Of a stretch of DNA of 36,633 nt, positions 9,571 to 18,440 are shown piece after piece. This DNA is from Motilimonas eburnea (GTDB lineage Bacteria; Pseudomonadota; Gammaproteobacteria; Enterobacterales; CBDFNC01). Below the pieces are notes generated by a model. That model worked only from the letters and a program-made list of their open reading frames with translations. It was not told the DNA's origin and ran no database searches. Position 1 is the stretch's first letter. Each line of letters opens with the position of its first letter. The DNA is taken from positions 1 through 36,633 of the forward strand of contig NZ_JAIMJB010000031.1 in assembly GCF_021295345.1 (NCBI RefSeq), given 5' to 3'. The position numbers and the translations under genes are program-made.

Positions 9571-9828
9571 ATGTATAACAAGACTGTTACTATTACTGCT
9601 GAAAATGGCCTACACACTCGTCCTGCTGCGCAATTTGTTAAAGAAGCAAAAGCGTTCTCTAGCGACATTACAGTGGAAGCTGGCGGTAAATCTGCAAGTG
9701 CCAAAAGCCTATTCAAACTACAAACGTTAGGCCTAACCAAAGGAACCAGCGTTGTGATCAAAGCAGAAGGTGCGGATGAGCAAAAAGCGGTTGATACGCT
9801 AGTGGCTTTAATGGCGGAACTTGAATAA
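9571..9828 (+). CDS. ptsH: Phosphocarrier protein HPr
   Basis: HPr carries the phosphoryl group from Enzyme I to the sugar-specific Enzymes IIA in the cytoplasm. The protein has 85 residues, as in E. coli. The phosphorylated His15 lies in [13 protein letters not shown], and the conserved Ser46 region is [11 protein letters not shown]. The start is preceded by GGGGAA. It is the first gene of the ptsH-ptsI-crr operon, with 44 bp and no terminator before ptsI. Confidence 0.98.
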   Translation: MYNKTVTITAENGLHTRPAAQFVKEAKAFSSDITVEAGGKSASAKSLFKLQTLGLTKGTSVVIKAEGADEQKAVDTLVALMAELE

Positions 9829-9872
9829 GCACACTCCATCACCCGACATTTTTTGCAGTTAAAGGATAGGTT

Positions 9873-11594
9873 ATGATATCAGGTATTCAAGCATCACCTG
9901 GCATAGCGCTTGGTAAAGCGCTATTGCTCCAAGAAGACGAAATTGTTATTAACACCAACCGTGTTGAAGACAGTGAATCAGAGATAAAATGCTTCTTAGA
10001 AGCAAGAGACAAAGCGGCGGCTCAACTTGAACTCATCAAGCAAAAGGCGCTAGAAACGTTTGGCGAAGAAAAAGAAGCCATCTTCGAAGGCCACATCATG
10101 TTGCTCGAAGATGAAGAGTTAGAACAGGATATCATAACCTACTTAAAGGAAAATAAGAGCTCTGCGGGCGCAGCCATTCAATATGTGATTGAGCAAAACG
10201 CCAACATGCTTCAAGAGCTGGATGACCCTTATCTACGTGAGCGTGCAACTGACTTTCGTGATATCGGCAACCGCTTACTTAAAAATGCCCTTGGCATTGA
10301 AATTGTATCTCTAAGCACAATTCAAGACGAAGTCATTCTTATCGCCAATGACTTAACCCCTTCAGAAACCGCACAAATCAACTTAGATAAAGTGCTTGGT
10401 TTCATCACCGATATTGGTGGCCGTACATCTCATACTTCCATTATGGCTCGCTCGTTAGAGCTACCCGCCATTGTCGGTACCAACGACATTACTAAGCGTG
10501 TTAAGAATGGCGATATCATCGTTCTTGATGCGTTAAACAACCAAATCATCATCAATCCATCCGATGCTGATTTAGCTCGCTTTAAAGCCATTCAAGCTAA
10601 GTTCCTTGAGGAAAAAGCCGAGTTAGCTAAGTTAAAAGACTTACCTGCCATTACCCTAGACGGTCACCAAGTAGAAGTGTGTGCCAACATAGGTAATGTC
10701 AAAGACTGTGACGGCGCAGAACGCAACGGCGCAGAAGGCATTGGTTTGTACCGTACCGAGTTCCTATTTATGGACCGTGACCAACTGCCGACCGAAGAAG
10801 AGCAGTTTGTGGCATATAAAGCCGTGGTTGATGCGATGCCTAATCAGCCAGTGATCATCCGAACCATGGATATCGGGGGTGACAAAGATCTACCGTATCT
10901 GGATCTACCAGAAGAAATGAACCCGTTCTTAGGCTGGCGCGCTATTCGTATTTGTTTTGACCGCCCCGAGATCATGAACCCTCAGCTACGTGCACTGCTT
11001 AGAGCATCCGCTTTTGGTAAAATTCGTATCATGTTCCCGATGATCATCGCCGTTGAGGAAATTCGTGAACTGAAATCAATTCTGGAAACCTTAAAAGCCG
11101 AGCTGCGCGAAGAAGGTCAGAAATTTGATGAAAACATCGAAATCGGTGTGATGATTGAAACACCCGCGGCGTCTGCCATTGCTCATCATCTGATTAAAGA
11201 AGTAGACTTCTTTAGTATTGGTACCAACGATTTAACTCAGTATACTCTTGCTGTTGACCGTGGTAACGAGCTTATTTCTAAGCTATACAACCCATTAACA
11301 CCATCGGTACTCACACTGATCAAGCGTGTTATCGATGCTTCTCATGAAGCCGGTAAGTGGACAGGTATGTGTGGTGAGTTAGCAGGCGACGAGCGTGCAA
11401 CTTTACTATTATTGGGCATGGGCTTAGACGAATTTTCGATGAGTGCGATCTCTATCCCTACGGTGAAGAAATTAATTCGTAACACTAACTACAAAACGGC
11501 AAAAGAGTTGGCAGACAAAGCATTATCCGTTGCCACAGCCGCTGAGATAGAAGCGTTAGTTGATGACTTTATTAAACAGCAGTCTGTGTGTTAA
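9873..11594 (+). CDS. ptsI: PEP-protein phosphotransferase (Enzyme I)
   Basis: Enzyme I takes phosphate from phosphoenolpyruvate and passes it to HPr, the first step of PTS sugar uptake. The 573 residues match the family (575 in E. coli). The N-terminal HPr-binding and swivelling domains carry the phosphorylated His187 in [13 protein letters not shown]. The C-terminal PEP-binding barrel has [33 protein letters not shown] and the acid/base Cys in [10 protein letters not shown] clear ribosome-binding site (AAAGGATAGG) precedes the ATG. The 34-bp gap to crr supports one operon. Confidence 0.98.
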   Translation: MISGIQASPGIALGKALLLQEDEIVINTNRVEDSESEIKCFLEARDKAAAQLELIKQKALETFGEEKEAIFEGHIMLLEDEELEQDIITYLKENKSSAGAAIQYVIEQNANMLQELDDPYLRERATDFRDIGNRLLKNALGIEIVSLSTIQDEVILIANDLTPSETAQINLDKVLGFITDIGGRTSHTSIMARSLELPAIVGTNDITKRVKNGDIIVLDALNNQIIINPSDADLARFKAIQAKFLEEKAELAKLKDLPAITLDGHQVEVCANIGNVKDCDGAERNGAEGIGLYRTEFLFMDRDQLPTEEEQFVAYKAVVDAMPNQPVIIRTMDIGGDKDLPYLDLPEEMNPFLGWRAIRICFDRPEIMNPQLRALLRASAFGKIRIMFPMIIAVEEIRELKSILETLKAELREEGQKFDENIEIGVMIETPAASAIAHHLIKEVDFFSIGTNDLTQYTLAVDRGNELISKLYNPLTPSVLTLIKRVIDASHEAGKWTGMCGELAGDERATLLLLGMGLDEFSMSAISIPTVKKLIRNTNYKTAKELADKALSVATAAEIEALVDDFIKQQSVC

Positions 11595-11628
11595 TTAACG
11601 CTGAACAAATTTAATTAGGAGCAATATC

Positions 11629-12138
11629 ATGGGTTTTTTCGATAAACTTAAAAAAATGGTTTCTGAGCCAGCAGCTGAAACAGGCGGCATTGAAATTTTT
11701 GCCCCCCTATCAGGTGAGATCGTGCCGATTGAAGATGTGCCAGACGTGGTGTTTGCAGAGAAAATTGTCGGTGACGGTGTGGCGATCAAACCGACTGGCG
11801 ACAAAATGGTTGCGCCATGTGACGGTACTATCGGTAAAATCTTCGAAACAAACCATGCCTTCTCTATCGAGTCTGACACAGGTTTAGAGCTGTTTGTTCA
11901 CTTTGGTATCGACACCGTTGAGCTAAAAGGTGAAGGCTTCACACGTGTGGCTCAAGAAGGCCAGTCAGTGAAAAAAGGTGACACCATCATTGAGTTCGAT
12001 CTGGCATTGCTAGAGTCAAAAGCTAAATCGACCTTAACCCCAGTGGTTATCTCGAACATGGATGAAATTAAAGAGCTTCATAAGCTTTCTGGTGCGGTAA
12101 CTCTTTCAGAGTCACCTATCTTACGTATTAACAAGTAA
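11629..12138 (+). CDS. crr: PTS glucose-type Enzyme IIA (IIA-Glc, Crr)
   Basis: IIA-Glc accepts phosphate from HPr, delivers it to membrane IIBC transporters and, in enterics, controls adenylate cyclase and inducer exclusion. The length of 169 residues equals the E. coli protein. The two active-site histidines lie in FETNHAFS and [10 protein letters not shown]. The N-terminal amphipathic membrane anchor [11 protein letters not shown] is conserved. AGGAG precedes the start. It is the last gene of the operon, with a terminator about 25 nt after the stop. Confidence 0.97.
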   Translation: MGFFDKLKKMVSEPAAETGGIEIFAPLSGEIVPIEDVPDVVFAEKIVGDGVAIKPTGDKMVAPCDGTIGKIFETNHAFSIESDTGLELFVHFGIDTVELKGEGFTRVAQEGQSVKKGDTIIEFDLALLESKAKSTLTPVVISNMDEIKELHKLSGAVTLSESPILRINK

Positions 12139-12163
12139 TCTTAGATTACTCCCCAATGCGACC

Positions 12164-12189
12164 AAGGCTCAGCTTCTGCTGGGCCTTTT
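12164..12189 (+). terminator. Intrinsic terminator of ptsHI-crr
   Basis: A 10-bp stem with one G-U pair (12164-12173 with 12178-12187) has loop TTCT and ends in TTTT. A small 7-bp hairpin (12134-12150) lies just before it at the crr stop. Confidence 0.85.
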
Positions 12190-12350
12190 CGTTTCTTCAC
12201 TCTGTCTCTTTAGGCTTTTCCCCTGGGGTAATCCCCCCCGCTCTTACCTATCAATACCAAAGATAAGCCAATCGGTTAATTCAAGCTGTTAATTTATGCA
12301 GGCTAAACACCGTGGTATCATGTCGCCAAGTTAACGACTAAGGGACCAGT

Positions 12351-12701
12351 ATGACCGTTTTATATGGCATCAAAAATTGTGACACTATCAAAAAAGCCAA
12401 AGCTTGGTTAGATAAAGAGCAAATCGACTATACCTTTCATGACTACCGCGTAGACGGCATTGACAGCGAGATGGTGTCAGCGTTTTTTGCTCAATTAGAT
12501 TGGCAGAATGTGGTTAATAAACGTGGCACCACCTACCGCGCCTTAAGTGATGAAGCTAAAGCTAATTTAAGTGCGCAAACTGCGCTGCCGCTATTGATAG
12601 AGCAGCCTGCCATGATCAAACGCCCCATCTTAGTTCATCAAGGCAACTACTACCTTGGCTTTAAACCCGACCAATACGCCACTATTTTCGCTAGCGCTTA
12701 A
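12351..12701 (+). CDS. yffB: ArsC/Spx-family thioredoxin-fold protein YffB
   Basis: This 116-residue member of the ArsC/Spx thioredoxin-fold family starts with MTVLYGIKNCDTIKKAKAWL. The single conserved N-terminal cysteine is in KNCDT, and the RPILV segment (near residue 91) is the cis-proline-type loop of the fold. Its role is uncertain: the E. coli homologue is linked to glutathione rather than to arsenate. AAGGGA precedes the ATG. It lies 14 bp upstream of dapE, as in E. coli, so the two are probably co-transcribed. Confidence 0.92.
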   Translation: MTVLYGIKNCDTIKKAKAWLDKEQIDYTFHDYRVDGIDSEMVSAFFAQLDWQNVVNKRGTTYRALSDEAKANLSAQTALPLLIEQPAMIKRPILVHQGNYYLGFKPDQYATIFASA

Positions 12702-12715
12702 TGTAAGGAATAACA

Positions 12716-13855
12716 ATGTCAGACAGTGCAGTACTTAGCTTAGCTAAAGATTTAATCAGCCGAGAATCGGTAACCCCAGAAGATGCGGGTTGCCAACAAA
12801 TGATGATTGAATACTTAGAAGCGCTTGGATTTACCTGCGAAACCATGGTTTTTCACGACACCACTAACTTATGGGCGCGTCGCGGCACCCAGCGCCCGCT
12901 ATTTTGTTTTGCCGGCCATACCGATGTGGTGCCCACCGGCCCATTAGAAGATTGGCACACACCGCCGTTTGAGCCTACCGTGATTGACGGTTTTTTACAT
13001 GGCCGCGGTGCTGCCGATATGAAAGGCTCCATTGCCGCCTTTATGGTCGCGGTTAAACAATTTATTGAACAAAACCAAGATCACCAAGGCTCTATCGCCT
13101 TTTTAATTACCAGTGACGAAGAAGGCCCGTTCATTAATGGCACCGTTAAAGTGGTCGAAGCGTTAGAAGCACGCAATGAAAAAATTGATTACTGCATCGT
13201 GGGTGAGCCATCAAGTACCCATGAAGTGGGTGATATCGTTAAAAATGGGCGACGTGGCTCCCTCACAGGCGATTTAGTGATTAAAGGCATTCAAGGCCAT
13301 ATTGCCTACCCCCATTTAGTGGATAACCCAATCCATAAAGCGGGACCGGTGATCACCGAGCTGTCACAAATGGTGTGGGACAAGGGCAATGCGTTTTTCC
13401 CGCCGACCAGCTTTCAGATCTCAAACATTAATTCAGGCACAGGTGCATCAAATATCGTGCCGGGCGCATTAAAAGCCCAGTTTAACTTTCGTTATTCAAC
13501 CGAATGCACCGCAGAGGAATTAGTGGCACGCACCCACAATGTGCTCGATTCAAAAGGCATTGACTACGACCTCGATTGGACCTACAACGGGGTTCCCTTT
13601 ATCACAGGTGAAGGTGAGCTGATTGATGCGGTAAAAGAAGCGGTGCGCGAAGTGGCTAAGTTTGACACTGAGCTATCCACTTCAGGGGGAACCTCAGATG
13701 GACGTTTTATTGCGCCAACAGGAGCGCAATTAGTCGAGCTAGGTCCCATCAACGCCACCATTCACAAAGTGAATGAATGCGTCAAAATTGCCGACTTAGA
13801 AAAACTAACCGATATGTATCGGCTTACTTTGACCAAGCTGTTAAGCGCGAAATAA
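12716..13855 (+). CDS. dapE: Succinyl-diaminopimelate desuccinylase
   Basis: DapE hydrolyses N-succinyl-L,L-diaminopimelate, a late step in the lysine and meso-DAP pathway needed for peptidoglycan. The protein has 379 residues (375 in E. coli) and is an M20-type dinuclear zinc hydrolase. Metal and catalytic residues are seen as His68 and Asp70 in [10 protein letters not shown], Asp101 in RGAADMKGS, and Glu135-Glu136 in TSDEEGP. The dimerisation-domain motif KNGRRGS and the late [10 protein letters not shown] are also present. AAGGA lies 7 nt before the ATG. A peptidoglycan carboxypeptidase gene follows after 29 bp, pairing DAP supply with wall turnover. Confidence 0.97.
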   Translation: MSDSAVLSLAKDLISRESVTPEDAGCQQMMIEYLEALGFTCETMVFHDTTNLWARRGTQRPLFCFAGHTDVVPTGPLEDWHTPPFEPTVIDGFLHGRGAADMKGSIAAFMVAVKQFIEQNQDHQGSIAFLITSDEEGPFINGTVKVVEALEARNEKIDYCIVGEPSSTHEVGDIVKNGRRGSLTGDLVIKGIQGHIAYPHLVDNPIHKAGPVITELSQMVWDKGNAFFPPTSFQISNINSGTGASNIVPGALKAQFNFRYSTECTAEELVARTHNVLDSKGIDYDLDWTYNGVPFITGEGELIDAVKEAVREVAKFDTELSTSGGTSDGRFIAPTGAQLVELGPINATIHKVNECVKIADLEKLTDMYRLTLTKLLSAK

Positions 13856-13884
13856 CACTAAACCTAAAACGGGCGGGCAAGTCT

Positions 13885-14571
13885 ATGCAAACACCTTGGT
13901 TACAGCCACTAACGGGGCAAACGCAAACTCACTTAGCCCGCTATGATCAATATCATCAACTGCAGCCCGAGGCATTGGCCGCATTTCTCGACATGCAGCA
14001 AGCGGCTAAGCGAGACGGTATCGATCTGGCGATTGCCAGTAGCTTTCGCAGCTTTGCCCGCCAGCAGCTAATTTGGGATGGCAAAATGCGTGGCACCCGC
14101 GCTATTTTAGATCCGTCCTCCCGGCCTATCGACCCTGCAACGCTAACCGAGCGTGACAAGATCTTAGCCATTTTGCATTGGTCTGCCATGCCTGGCGCTA
14201 GCCGGCATCATTGGGGCACAGATATCGACGTTTATAGTCCCAGTCTGTTGCCCGCCAATACGCAATTACAACTTATCCCCAGTGAATATCAAGTCGGCGG
14301 CCATCAGCATGCACTAAGTCAATGGCTTAACAAGCACATGCAGCAATTTGGTTTTTACTTGCCTTACGCAGAGCACCGTCATGGCGTGGCCATCGAGCCT
14401 TGGCATTTAAGTTATTTTCCCGTCGCCAGCGAATTACAAAAATTATTTACCATCGATCTGTTGGATCAGGCCTTGGCCAGCTCTAATGTGATAGGTAAAA
14501 GCCAACTACGCATTATGTTGCCCACCCTTTGGCAGCGATTTATTTGTAATCTATCCCCTGCGCCGAGGTAA
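13885..14571 (+). CDS. M15-family (VanY-type) D-alanyl-D-alanine carboxypeptidase
   Basis: This 228-residue M15 zinc peptidase is predicted to cleave terminal residues from peptidoglycan stem peptides. Zinc ligands are His108 and Asp115 in SRHHWGTDID, and His174 in EPWHLSY, with Glu171 as catalytic base. The earlier SSFRSFARQQLIW segment is typical of the VanY/M15B group. No signal peptide or membrane anchor is visible: the protein starts MQTPWLQPL. The upstream in-frame extension to 13777 overlaps dapE, is not signal-like, and was rejected. It therefore appears cytoplasmic, possibly acting on recycled muropeptides. It is probably co-transcribed with dapE and the next small gene. Confidence 0.88.
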   Translation: MQTPWLQPLTGQTQTHLARYDQYHQLQPEALAAFLDMQQAAKRDGIDLAIASSFRSFARQQLIWDGKMRGTRAILDPSSRPIDPATLTERDKILAILHWSAMPGASRHHWGTDIDVYSPSLLPANTQLQLIPSEYQVGGHQHALSQWLNKHMQQFGFYLPYAEHRHGVAIEPWHLSYFPVASELQKLFTIDLLDQALASSNVIGKSQLRIMLPTLWQRFICNLSPAPR

Positions 14572-14576
14572 ACGCC

Positions 14577-14744
14577 ATGAGCACCACTTGGATCGTCATC
14601 ATTATCGCCCTTGTACTGGGTATTATCCTCAGTAACATCATGTTGCTTAAACACACCGCCAAGATGGAATTTAAGGCCAAACCTAAAAAAGACGATAAAC
14701 CGGATGATAAGTCAACGTCTCAGTCGCCCAATCAGAAACCCTAG
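14577..14744 (+). CDS. DUF2897-type small membrane protein
   Basis: This ORF of 55 codons starts 5 bp after the carboxypeptidase stop, with GAGG overlapping that stop codon. The protein begins MSTTWIVIIIALVLGIIL, one membrane helix (about residues 5-24). A short charged tail follows, rich in Lys, Asp and Pro (KPKKDDKPDDK) and ending in SPNQKP. Length and layout fit the DUF2897 family of marine gammaproteobacteria, found beside the same carboxypeptidase as I recall. Its function is unknown; a single-pass inner-membrane protein with a cytoplasmic tail is inferred. Confidence 0.8.
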   Translation: MSTTWIVIIIALVLGIILSNIMLLKHTAKMEFKAKPKKDDKPDDKSTSQSPNQKP

Positions 14745-14810
14745 ACAAGTCATCACATACCATTAGAATGCAGATATTATTTTTATAACTCAAAATAGAT
14801 TGGACCTAAC

Positions 14811-15314
14811 GTGTTTGAGAAAAAAATTGAAACCATTATCTTCCAAGGACGCTGGCTACTCGCCCCTTTCTTTATGGGCCTGTTTGTCGCCATCTTTATC
14901 TTACTGATCAAATTTTTAAAGTCCCTTTACCAAATGGTCGTCACCGCCTTTTCCGCCACATCTGAAGAAACCATCATCAGCATTTTGACCTTAGTGGACA
15001 CCGCGCTACTCGCCGGCTTACTGCTGATCATTATTTTCAGTGGTTATGAAAACTTCGTTTCTAAATTAGACATTGACGATCACGAAGACAGACCCTCTTG
15101 GATGGGTAAGGTGGGCTTTTCAGGCTTAAAACAAAAGCTGATTGGTGCCATTGTGGCGATTTCTGCGGTTGAGCTACTAAAACTCTTTATTCACGCCGAC
15201 ACCTTAACCGAAGCGCAAATATTTTGGAAAATTATGGTGCACCTCACCTTCGTTCTATCGGGTGTGCTATTTGCGCTAACAGACTACATAGTAGCGAAAA
15301 GCCAAAGCCATTAG
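14811..15314 (+). CDS. yqhA: YqhA/UPF0114 (TIGR00645) inner-membrane protein
   Basis: This 167-residue membrane protein of the UPF0114 family has unknown function. The diagnostic N-terminus FEKKIETIIFQGRWLLAPFF is present. Four hydrophobic segments are seen near residues 15-38, 58-78, 110-128 and 139-160. The loop DIDDHEDRPSWMGKV before the third helix is conserved in the family. It starts with GTG, with GGA upstream. It is 66 bp from the DUF2897 gene and is followed by a strong hairpin. Confidence 0.9.
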   Translation: MFEKKIETIIFQGRWLLAPFFMGLFVAIFILLIKFLKSLYQMVVTAFSATSEETIISILTLVDTALLAGLLLIIIFSGYENFVSKLDIDDHEDRPSWMGKVGFSGLKQKLIGAIVAISAVELLKLFIHADTLTEAQIFWKIMVHLTFVLSGVLFALTDYIVAKSQSH

Positions 15315-15322
15315 CCGTATTA

Positions 15323-15352
15323 ACTTAGATGGGGCGCACGCCTCATCTAAGT
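15323..15352 (+). terminator. Strong hairpin after yqhA
   Basis: The 13-bp arms (15323-15335, 15340-15352) pair with a single G-U and loop GCAC, 8 nt past the yqhA stop. No T-run follows on either strand, so it may stabilise or block transcripts rather than be a classical terminator. It lies between convergent genes. Confidence 0.5.
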
Positions 15353-15419
15353 CATCTAGCATCTCATTTCTACAAAACTCACTGTTTTTGTTTTTTAAAC
15401 CGCAAAACTGAGTATCAGC

Positions 15420-15968
15420 TTAATTCGACAGCATGTCTCTAACTTCCATAAGTGCAAATCCTAAAAGGTTAAGGCCCTTCCAGTTGTTTGGGTTTTCAGA
15501 TAACGGATTGTCTTGAGCCAAACCTATCCCCCATATTTTATCAACTGGGCTAGCCTCAACTAATACTCGATTTCCAGTGCTTAACAAAAAAGCCTTTAAA
15601 GCTGGATTCTGAGAAAATTTCGCCTTATTAGCATTCACCACAATCTCGAATCTTTTCTCTTCCCATAATTTTTGATCAAATCTTAGTACCTCTCGACCAA
15701 TAGCCTTAGCTTCGCCGGGGGTGGTTGCAAACAACACCTTCTCACATGCTTTCTTATCACCAAACAACTTAGCCTTGTGATACATCATATAATGCTCAGC
15801 CGTGATAAATTCATGCCCATCCTCTTCGAATGGTGAGTCATACCACTGACTAAAACAGCTTTTAGTCACTTGGCCAGCTATTTCTTGATGCCCCCAGAAA
15901 AAGACATATTTCGCCTGATTGCCGTGGTTTACAAAATCGACAAGTTCGTCTTTTGTTCTAATGTTCAA
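15420..15968 (-). CDS. NADAR (YbiA-like) domain protein
   Basis: This single-domain NADAR protein has 182 residues. Family features are FFWGH (23-27), SCFSQWYDSPF (37-47), AEHYMMYHKA (57-66), the VEASPVDKIWGIG block (137-149) and NWKGLNLLGFALMEVR (162-177). Known NADAR proteins act on ADP-ribose-related compounds: YbiA/RibX-type enzymes cleave reactive riboflavin intermediates, and others remove ADP-ribose from guanine in DNA as DarTG-like antitoxins. No toxin gene lies beside it, so metabolite damage control is the likelier role. The start is TTG, with GGAGG 4 nt upstream; no alternative exists before residue 61. It lies on the opposite strand to yqhA. Confidence 0.85.
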   Translation of the reverse strand: MNIRTKDELVDFVNHGNQAKYVFFWGHQEIAGQVTKSCFSQWYDSPFEEDGHEFITAEHYMMYHKAKLFGDKKACEKVLFATTPGEAKAIGREVLRFDQKLWEEKRFEIVVNANKAKFSQNPALKAFLLSTGNRVLVEASPVDKIWGIGLAQDNPLSENPNNWKGLNLLGFALMEVRDMLSN

Positions 15969-16067
15969 TTATCCTCCAATACTTGATGAATATAGATATT
16001 AAACTGTAACAACAGGAGGTTAACATAAGCCAATTAAGCAAGCCCTCTCCCTCTCAGCAGTCACTTT

Positions 16068-16481
16068 TCACTTAGCTCGTTGAACTAAACTAAACCAGTT
16101 TCCTGAATTGTCTACAGCCAAGGCCTCAACACCGTAAAGTTGCTCTGTCGGCGGCTGTATAAACTCAACACCTTTAGCCACTAACTCTTCGTATGTTTTA
16201 TGGCAATTATCGGTTTCGAACACGCCGACCCCAAATGCCCCATCTTCAATTAGACTGCGTATTTTACTGGCCGTTTCCTTGGTGAACATAGGGCCTTCTT
16301 TTGGCTCAGCTAACACTAATTGAAGCTGTGATTGAGACTTAGGATTTACGGTCAACCAGCGAAAGCCGCCCTCTACTGTCATATCTTCGCCAACTTCGAA
16401 GCCGAGTTTATTAACATAAAAATCAAGGGCTTCTTCTTGATTTAAAACATATACAGTTACGTGTGCAATAGATGTAATCAT
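16068..16481 (-). CDS. VOC (glyoxalase/bleomycin-resistance)-family protein
   Basis: This 137-residue vicinal-oxygen-chelate protein has two beta-alpha-beta-beta-beta modules. The first begins IAHVTVYVLNQEEALDFYVNKLGFE (spread over residues 5-29), and the second is ...GVFETDNCHKTYEELVAKGVEF. His near the start and Glu near the end (YGVEALAVDNSGN) could bind metal. The substrate is not predictable: it may be a lyase, dioxygenase or drug-binding protein. The start at 16481 was chosen; an ATG two codons upstream (16487) is possible, and GGAA could serve either. The gene lies 72 bp downstream of an AraC-type regulator on the same strand, a common pairing. Confidence 0.85.
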   Translation of the reverse strand: MITSIAHVTVYVLNQEEALDFYVNKLGFEVGEDMTVEGGFRWLTVNPKSQSQLQLVLAEPKEGPMFTKETASKIRSLIEDGAFGVGVFETDNCHKTYEELVAKGVEFIQPPTEQLYGVEALAVDNSGNWFSLVQRAK

Positions 16482-16553
16482 GGCCATTTCCGTTAATAAA
16501 TTAATAATAATTATTGTAAAAGAAAAAAGTGCCAGTTATTTCTCCAATATTGC

Positions 16554-16973
16554 TCAATCACCTGGTTTTCTTAAAAAATGATAGGCATAACAAGCTGGGA
16601 TGGCTTGTATGGGATAACGAAATGGCTCATTGGATAATTGCCACAAGGTGCGACGATACACTGTCGGGGCCATCCCAACCTGTTTGAGAAACAGTGATGA
16701 AAAGCTCCCTAAGCTCGCATAGCCAACGCGTTCGCAGATTTCAGAAACGCTTGCATTCTCAGTGATCAGCATCTGCTTGGCCTTTGAAATTCTTAATCTA
16801 ATCAAAAATTCATTCGGCGTTTCGCCGTAATTTGCTTTGAAAGCGCGTAAAAAATGAAAAGGAGACATAAACGAATGAGCCGCAGCCTCCGTTAAGCTAA
16901 ATGGCGCGTGATAATGATCAGCGATATAATCCCTCGCTGAAATTAGCCGTTTATATTTACTATTTGCTGTCAT
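16554..16973 (-). CDS. Short AraC-family transcriptional regulator
   Basis: This 139-residue protein consists almost only of the AraC double helix-turn-helix. The first HTH is FSLTEAAAHSFMSPFHFLRAFK and the second is SVSEICERVGYASLGSFSSLFLK, each within the first 110 residues. The linker GETPNEFLIRLRISKAKQML is typical. The usual N-terminal ligand-binding domain is absent, giving a SoxS/MarA-like size, with a C-terminal tail of about 30 residues. It is likely to activate the VOC gene downstream. GAGAG precedes the ATG. Confidence 0.88.
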   Translation of the reverse strand: MTANSKYKRLISARDYIADHYHAPFSLTEAAAHSFMSPFHFLRAFKANYGETPNEFLIRLRISKAKQMLITENASVSEICERVGYASLGSFSSLFLKQVGMAPTVYRRTLWQLSNEPFRYPIQAIPACYAYHFLRKPGD

Positions 16974-17140
16974 AAACCAACTCTCTCATCAAGCTCTCCA
17001 ATCTAACTAGGAGAGGCACAGCCTGTTCAAGCATGGGGTGAACAAACCATCGCCTTAGACGCCCTTAAAGGGTTGCGACAACACTCACATAGATTTCACT
17101 TTTAGTAAACAAATGTTTTTTCTTTTCTGAAAAGGAGCCG

Positions 17141-17209
17141 ATGAAAGCCTTACTAGAGGGGCTGCCCTGCGAATGGTTCGAGCGAGGTATTCATGGCTTA
17201 ATAAATTAA
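17141..17209 (+). CDS. Possible small protein or leader peptide (22 codons)
   Basis: ATG at 17141 is preceded by AAAGGAG with 5-nt spacing, the best Shine-Dalgarno sequence among the intergenic ORFs here. The peptide starts MKALLEGLPCEWFERG and ends in TAA at 17209, just 14 nt before a hairpin with a T-run on the plus strand. This has the shape of a tiny transcription unit, but no strong promoter is visible upstream. It could equally be the remnant of a lost gene or chance. No family is recognised. Confidence 0.3.
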   Translation: MKALLEGLPCEWFERGIHGLIN

Positions 17210-17222
17210 AAGTGACCATAAA

Positions 17223-17248
17223 AAAAGCCAAACAAATGTTTGGCTTTT
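17223..17248 (-). terminator. Bidirectional terminator downstream of purC
   Basis: Arms of 11 bp (AAAAGCCAAAC / GTTTGGCTTTT) surround loop AAAT. On the minus strand the stem runs into seven T, ending purC transcripts 32 nt past its stop. On the plus strand four T follow, so it could also stop rightward transcription. Confidence 0.85.
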
Positions 17249-17279
17249 CGTTGGCTATAGACCTATGTCATCAAACAGA

Positions 17280-18386
17280 TTAATCCGCAATTAGTTGATA
17301 CTCATCGCGTAATATCTGAATAATTTCCGCTTTCGGGTTGTCCGATAGGGTAATTTTTTCACCTGTGATCTTTTCCGCAACGCCTAAATAGATTTCTGAT
17401 ACCTTCATAAGCACAGCTTCAGGCAATGCGTTATCACGCGCTAGGGCTTCACGCTCTGGCATGCGATCTTTATTGAGCAGTATGTCTGGATCTGGGAAGT
17501 GATTCAGTAATAACTGACGGAATTGCTCTTTTGAGTTTTCAATCACATTACCCTTGGCAAACTCAGCCGTATCCCAAATACGAGATGAATCTGGCGTCCC
17601 CACCTCGTCCATGTAGATCAGCTTTTCTTGGCCGTTTTTGTCGTTGACGTAACCAAATTCAAACTTGGTATCAACAAACATTTGGCCAATTTTTTCCAGC
17701 GCATCACTGATCACGCCAAAGCCTTCTTTTAACAGCTTCTCGTACAGGTCGATATCTTGGGCGCTTGAGAAATTAAATGCGCCATAGTTATCTTCAATAT
17801 TTTTACGCGTAACATTGACATCATCGGCTTCGGGTACACCCGGAATACCGCGAAGAATGCCTTTGGTTGAAGGCGTGATCAACAGCTCAGGTAGCTTTTG
17901 ATCTTTGTTCAGGCCATCCGGTAATTGAATACCACAGAACTCACGCTCGCCTTTTTCGTAAGCACGCCACATAGAGCCGGTAATGTATTGGCGACAGATC
18001 GCTTCGATCATCACCGGACGCGCTTTTTGCACTATCCACACAAACGGATGAGGTATATCTAAAATATGGCTATCCGCTAGTCCCTGCTCTTTAAACAGGC
18101 GGAACCAGTTGTTTGAAATCGCATTCAGGGCCGCACCTTTACCCGGTACGCCATTCATGCCACCTTCACCGTGCCAAATACAATCAAATGCTGAAATACG
18201 ATCGCTGATCACCATGATAGCCAGTGGCGTATCCGGTGCCACATCATAGTTTTTCTCAGCAATCAAACGACGACTATCGGCTTCGGTTAACCAATAAACC
18301 GAGCGCACCTTGCCACTGTGAACAGGCTTGTCGGTACGAATAGGAAGATCATTATTGACTGCTAAAACCTTGTCAGCAAGACTCAT
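17280..18386 (-). CDS. purC: SAICAR synthase (long form)
   Basis: PurC joins CAIR and aspartate with ATP to form SAICAR in purine synthesis. This is the long form, 368 residues against 237 in E. coli, as found in Vibrio and Shewanella-type genomes. Core family segments are [11 protein letters not shown] (ATP-binding strand), [55 protein letters not shown] and [15 protein letters not shown]. The C-terminal 100 residues extend beyond the short form. AAGGC lies upstream of the ATG. Although downstream of bamC on the same strand, a strong terminator lies between them, so it has its own promoter. Confidence 0.95.
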   Translation of the reverse strand: MSLADKVLAVNNDLPIRTDKPVHSGKVRSVYWLTEADSRRLIAEKNYDVAPDTPLAIMVISDRISAFDCIWHGEGGMNGVPGKGAALNAISNNWFRLFKEQGLADSHILDIPHPFVWIVQKARPVMIEAICRQYITGSMWRAYEKGEREFCGIQLPDGLNKDQKLPELLITPSTKGILRGIPGVPEADDVNVTRKNIEDNYGAFNFSSAQDIDLYEKLLKEGFGVISDALEKIGQMFVDTKFEFGYVNDKNGQEKLIYMDEVGTPDSSRIWDTAEFAKGNVIENSKEQFRQLLLNHFPDPDILLNKDRMPEREALARDNALPEAVLMKVSEIYLGVAEKITGEKITLSDNPKAEIIQILRDEYQLIAD

Positions 18387-18440
18387 TATGTTTTCGCCTT
18401 CTTAAATAGCAATAACTGAAATACAGCTAGTATTGTTAAT

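Larger units (their letters stand above)
16974..17279. other. Intergenic region between the araC-type gene and purC
   Basis: This 306-bp region should contain the AraC-gene promoter on the minus strand. It also holds a plus-strand 22-codon ORF with a good ribosome-binding site (17141-17209) and the shared terminator at 17223-17248. No other gene is seen. Confidence 0.5.

Noticed and set aside
12134-12150. Small palindrome AGTAATC-TTA-GATTACT at the crr stop
   Set aside because: It is short, AT-rich and lacks a T-run; the real terminator follows at 12164-12189.
15420-15968. NADAR gene as antitoxin of a DarT-like toxin-antitoxin pair
   Set aside because: No toxin-like gene lies on either side; neighbours are yqhA and a VOC gene.
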